This document shows positions 4,622 to 6,198 of a stretch of DNA of 6,198 nt, piece by piece. The stretch is from NCBI GenBank assembly GCA_017560305.1, contig JAFYOF010000144.1, positions 1 through 6,198 of the forward strand. Direction: 5' to 3'. This DNA is from Alistipes sp. (GTDB lineage Bacteria > Bacteroidota > Bacteroidia > Bacteroidales > Rikenellaceae). The position numbers and the translations under genes are program-made. The notes under the pieces were generated by a model that was not told where the DNA came from, ran no database searches, and was given only the letters and a program-made list of their open reading frames with translations. Each line of letters begins with the position of its first letter. Position 1 is the stretch's first letter.

Positions 4622-6198
4622 ATGGAATCGAAGATTTTGCAAGGACTAAATAAGGCGCAGTATGATGCGGTGGTGAATTATGACTCGCCATCGCTCATCA
4701 TTGCGGGTGCGGGGTCGGGTAAGACGCGTGTCTTGACCTCACGCATAGCATATATGTTGGAGCAGGGCGTCAAGCCGTGGAACATCCTCGCCCTGACCTT
4801 TACAAACAAGGCGGCGCGACAGATGCGTGAGCGCATCGAGCAGATGGTTGAGGGCTCGGCGTCGCACTACATCCGTATGGGTACTTTCCACTCGGTCTTT
4901 TCGCGCATCCTGCGTGAGAATGCCGAGCGCATTGGCTACCCCCAGACATTCACCATCTACGAACCCAACGACTGCAAGAACCTCATCAAGGCAATCTGCA
5001 AGGAGCGCAACCTGGCTGACGATAAGTACAAGCCAGCCAAGGTGTTATCGCGCATCTCCTATGCCAAGAACGCCCTTGTGACCCCTGGTGCCTATGTGGC
5101 GAACACAAGCTTTGCCGCCGAGGACAGGCAGTTGCAGATGCCCGAGTTCGGCGATATCTATGTGGAGTATTGCCGCCGCTGCAAGGCAAATGGTGCGATG
5201 GATTTCGATGACCTGCTGCTGCAGACCAACATCCTGCTGCGCGACTGCCCCGAGGTGCTGGCGAAGTATCAGGAGCAGTTCCAGTACATCCTCGTGGATG
5301 AGTATCAGGACACCAACTATGCGCAGTATATCATCATCCGCCGCCTCTCGATGCAGCACGGCAGGGTGTGCGTGGTGGGCGACGATGCCCAGAGTATCTA
5401 CTCGTTCCGTGGCGCGAAGATTGAGAACATCCTCTCCTTCCGCAAGGACTACCCCTCGGCGCAGACCTTTAAGCTCGAGCAGAACTACCGCTCGACGCAG
5501 ACCATCGTGAATGCCGCAAACTCGGTCATCGAGCGCAACTCGCGCCGTATGGAGAAGAAGTGCTACTCGGAGGGCGACTCGGGCGAGAAAATCAAGATTA
5601 TGCGTAGCGCATCCGATAGAGAGGAGGGCGAGATGATTGCAACGGCTCTGCGCGAAAGGTTGCGCGAGACGGGCGACGGCTGGAACGAGGTTGTGATTTT
5701 GTATCGCACTAATAATCAGTCGGCTGTGATGGAGCAGGCGTTGCGCCGTCGTGGCATCCCATACCGCATCTACAAGGGTAGTTCGTTCTACGACCACAAG
5801 GAAATCAAGGATATGCTGGCCTATATGCGTCTTGTGATTAACCCCAAGGATGACGAGGCGTTCAAGCGCGTGGTGAACTATCCCGCGCGAGGCATTGGCG
5901 ACACCACCGTGAGCCGCATCCAACAGTTGGCGCAGCAGCGAGGTGGCTCTATGTGGGAGGCTGTGGATGCACTTGTTATGGAGGCATCTACGCTGGGTGA
6001 CCCTATGCAGAAGACCATCGCGCGCAAGGTGACGGAGTTTGTGAACCTCATCCGCTCGCTCCAGCAGGAGCGCGAGGTGAAGGCGCTCTACGACTTCGGT
6101 CTTGAGGTGGCGTCGCGTACGGGCATGTTGGCGCAGTATCGTCAGGAGAACACGCCCGAGGCGCAAAGCGCGATTGATAATATCGAGGAGTTACTCAA
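4622..6198 (+). CDS. uvrD: UvrD/PcrA-type superfamily 1A DNA helicase, 3' end cut by window
   Basis: An ATP-dependent 3'-to-5' DNA helicase of the UvrD/PcrA group, which acts in nucleotide excision repair, mismatch repair and removal of replication blocks. The first 525 residues are visible; family members usually have 700-800, so the C-terminal part (motifs V-VI region and tail) lies beyond the window. The motifs run in order: Q motif LNKAQYDAV (9-17), Walker A GAGSGKT (29-35), LTFTNKAA (58-65), GTFHS (87-91), Walker B VDEYQDT (225-231), GDDAQSIYSFRGA (253-265), QNYRST (287-292), and the 2A/2B boundary GIPYRIYKGSSFYDHKEIKD (378-397). VNYPARGIG (418-426) is also typical. All visible catalytic residues are intact. 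The ATG at 4622 is the only one that gives the Q motif, as no in-frame ATG lies between it and Walker A. Codons are GC-rich compared with the lipoprotein gene. UvrD and PcrA cannot be told apart with certainty, so the symbol is provisional. Confidence 0.95.
   Translation, partial: MESKILQGLNKAQYDAVVNYDSPSLIIAGAGSGKTRVLTSRIAYMLEQGVKPWNILALTFTNKAARQMRERIEQMVEGSASHYIRMGTFHSVFSRILRENAERIGYPQTFTIYEPNDCKNLIKAICKERNLADDKYKPAKVLSRISYAKNALVTPGAYVANTSFAAEDRQLQMPEFGDIYVEYCRRCKANGAMDFDDLLLQTNILLRDCPEVLAKYQEQFQYILVDEYQDTNYAQYIIIRRLSMQHGRVCVVGDDAQSIYSFRGAKIENILSFRKDYPSAQTFKLEQNYRSTQTIVNAANSVIERNSRRMEKKCYSEGDSGEKIKIMRSASDREEGEMIATALRERLRETGDGWNEVVILYRTNNQSAVMEQALRRRGIPYRIYKGSSFYDHKEIKDMLAYMRLVINPKDDEAFKRVVNYPARGIGDTTVSRIQQLAQQRGGSMWEAVDALVMEASTLGDPMQKTIARKVTEFVNLIRSLQQEREVKALYDFGLEVASRTGMLAQYRQENTPEAQSAIDNIEELL

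Noticed and set aside
4427..4642. A 71-codon minus-strand open frame between the lipoprotein and helicase genes
   Set aside because: It runs through the terminator hairpin, the helicase promoter and start codon, and its product has no recognisable features.
5045..6166. A 373-codon open frame on the minus strand inside the helicase gene
   Set aside because: It is fully antisense to a well-supported helicase coding region, has low-complexity Arg/Leu/His-rich content typical of the shadow of GC-rich codons, and shows no recognisable domain.

Overview
The window looks like chromosomal DNA of a Bacteroidota member, most likely a gut-type Bacteroidales species; the genus cannot be fixed from the sequence. 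Three intergenic sites match the promoter pattern of that phylum (TTTG, then TAnnTTTG), all three with the same 20-base spacer. Genes start without clear Shine-Dalgarno sequences, and there is a lipoprotein with an acidic stretch after its lipid-attachment cysteine, as in surface-exported Bacteroidota lipoproteins. Every credible gene lies on the plus strand.

Layout: a promoter (70-101) drives guaB, IMP dehydrogenase (124-1596), which ends at a strong hairpin terminator (1600-1640). A non-coding stretch follows. Next comes a compact unit at 1847-2257: a 92-residue GIY-YIG nuclease gene (1904-2182) bracketed by two inverted copies of a foldable 39/44-base repeat. The guaA gene (2296-3603) begins 38 bases after the second copy and ends at its own terminator (3642-3668). 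A promoter carrying a perfect palindrome (3714-3745) precedes a small AT-rich lipoprotein gene (3849-4430) with a GNRA-loop terminator. A third promoter (4585-4616) lies only five bases before the start codon of a UvrD/PcrA-type helicase (4622 to the window end), which suggests a leaderless or nearly leaderless mRNA.

guaB and guaA encode consecutive steps of guanine nucleotide synthesis (IMP to XMP to GMP). They are separated by a terminator and about 700 bases, so they are neighbours rather than a tight operon. GuaA is odd: its ATP-pyrophosphatase and dimerisation domains look complete, but its N-terminal glutamine amidotransferase domain is shortened by roughly 90 residues and has glycine at the position of the catalytic cysteine. 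It should not hydrolyse glutamine by itself, so it probably uses free ammonia or an amidotransferase encoded elsewhere.

The most promising unusual system is the GIY-YIG unit. Its flanking repeats have identical arms (17 + 15 bases) but different hairpin tips that each stay self-complementary, a sign that the fold is under selection. This resembles the REP/RAYT relationship, with a GIY-YIG nuclease in place of a Y1 transposase. That function is inference; the repeat structure and the nuclease motif are seen directly.
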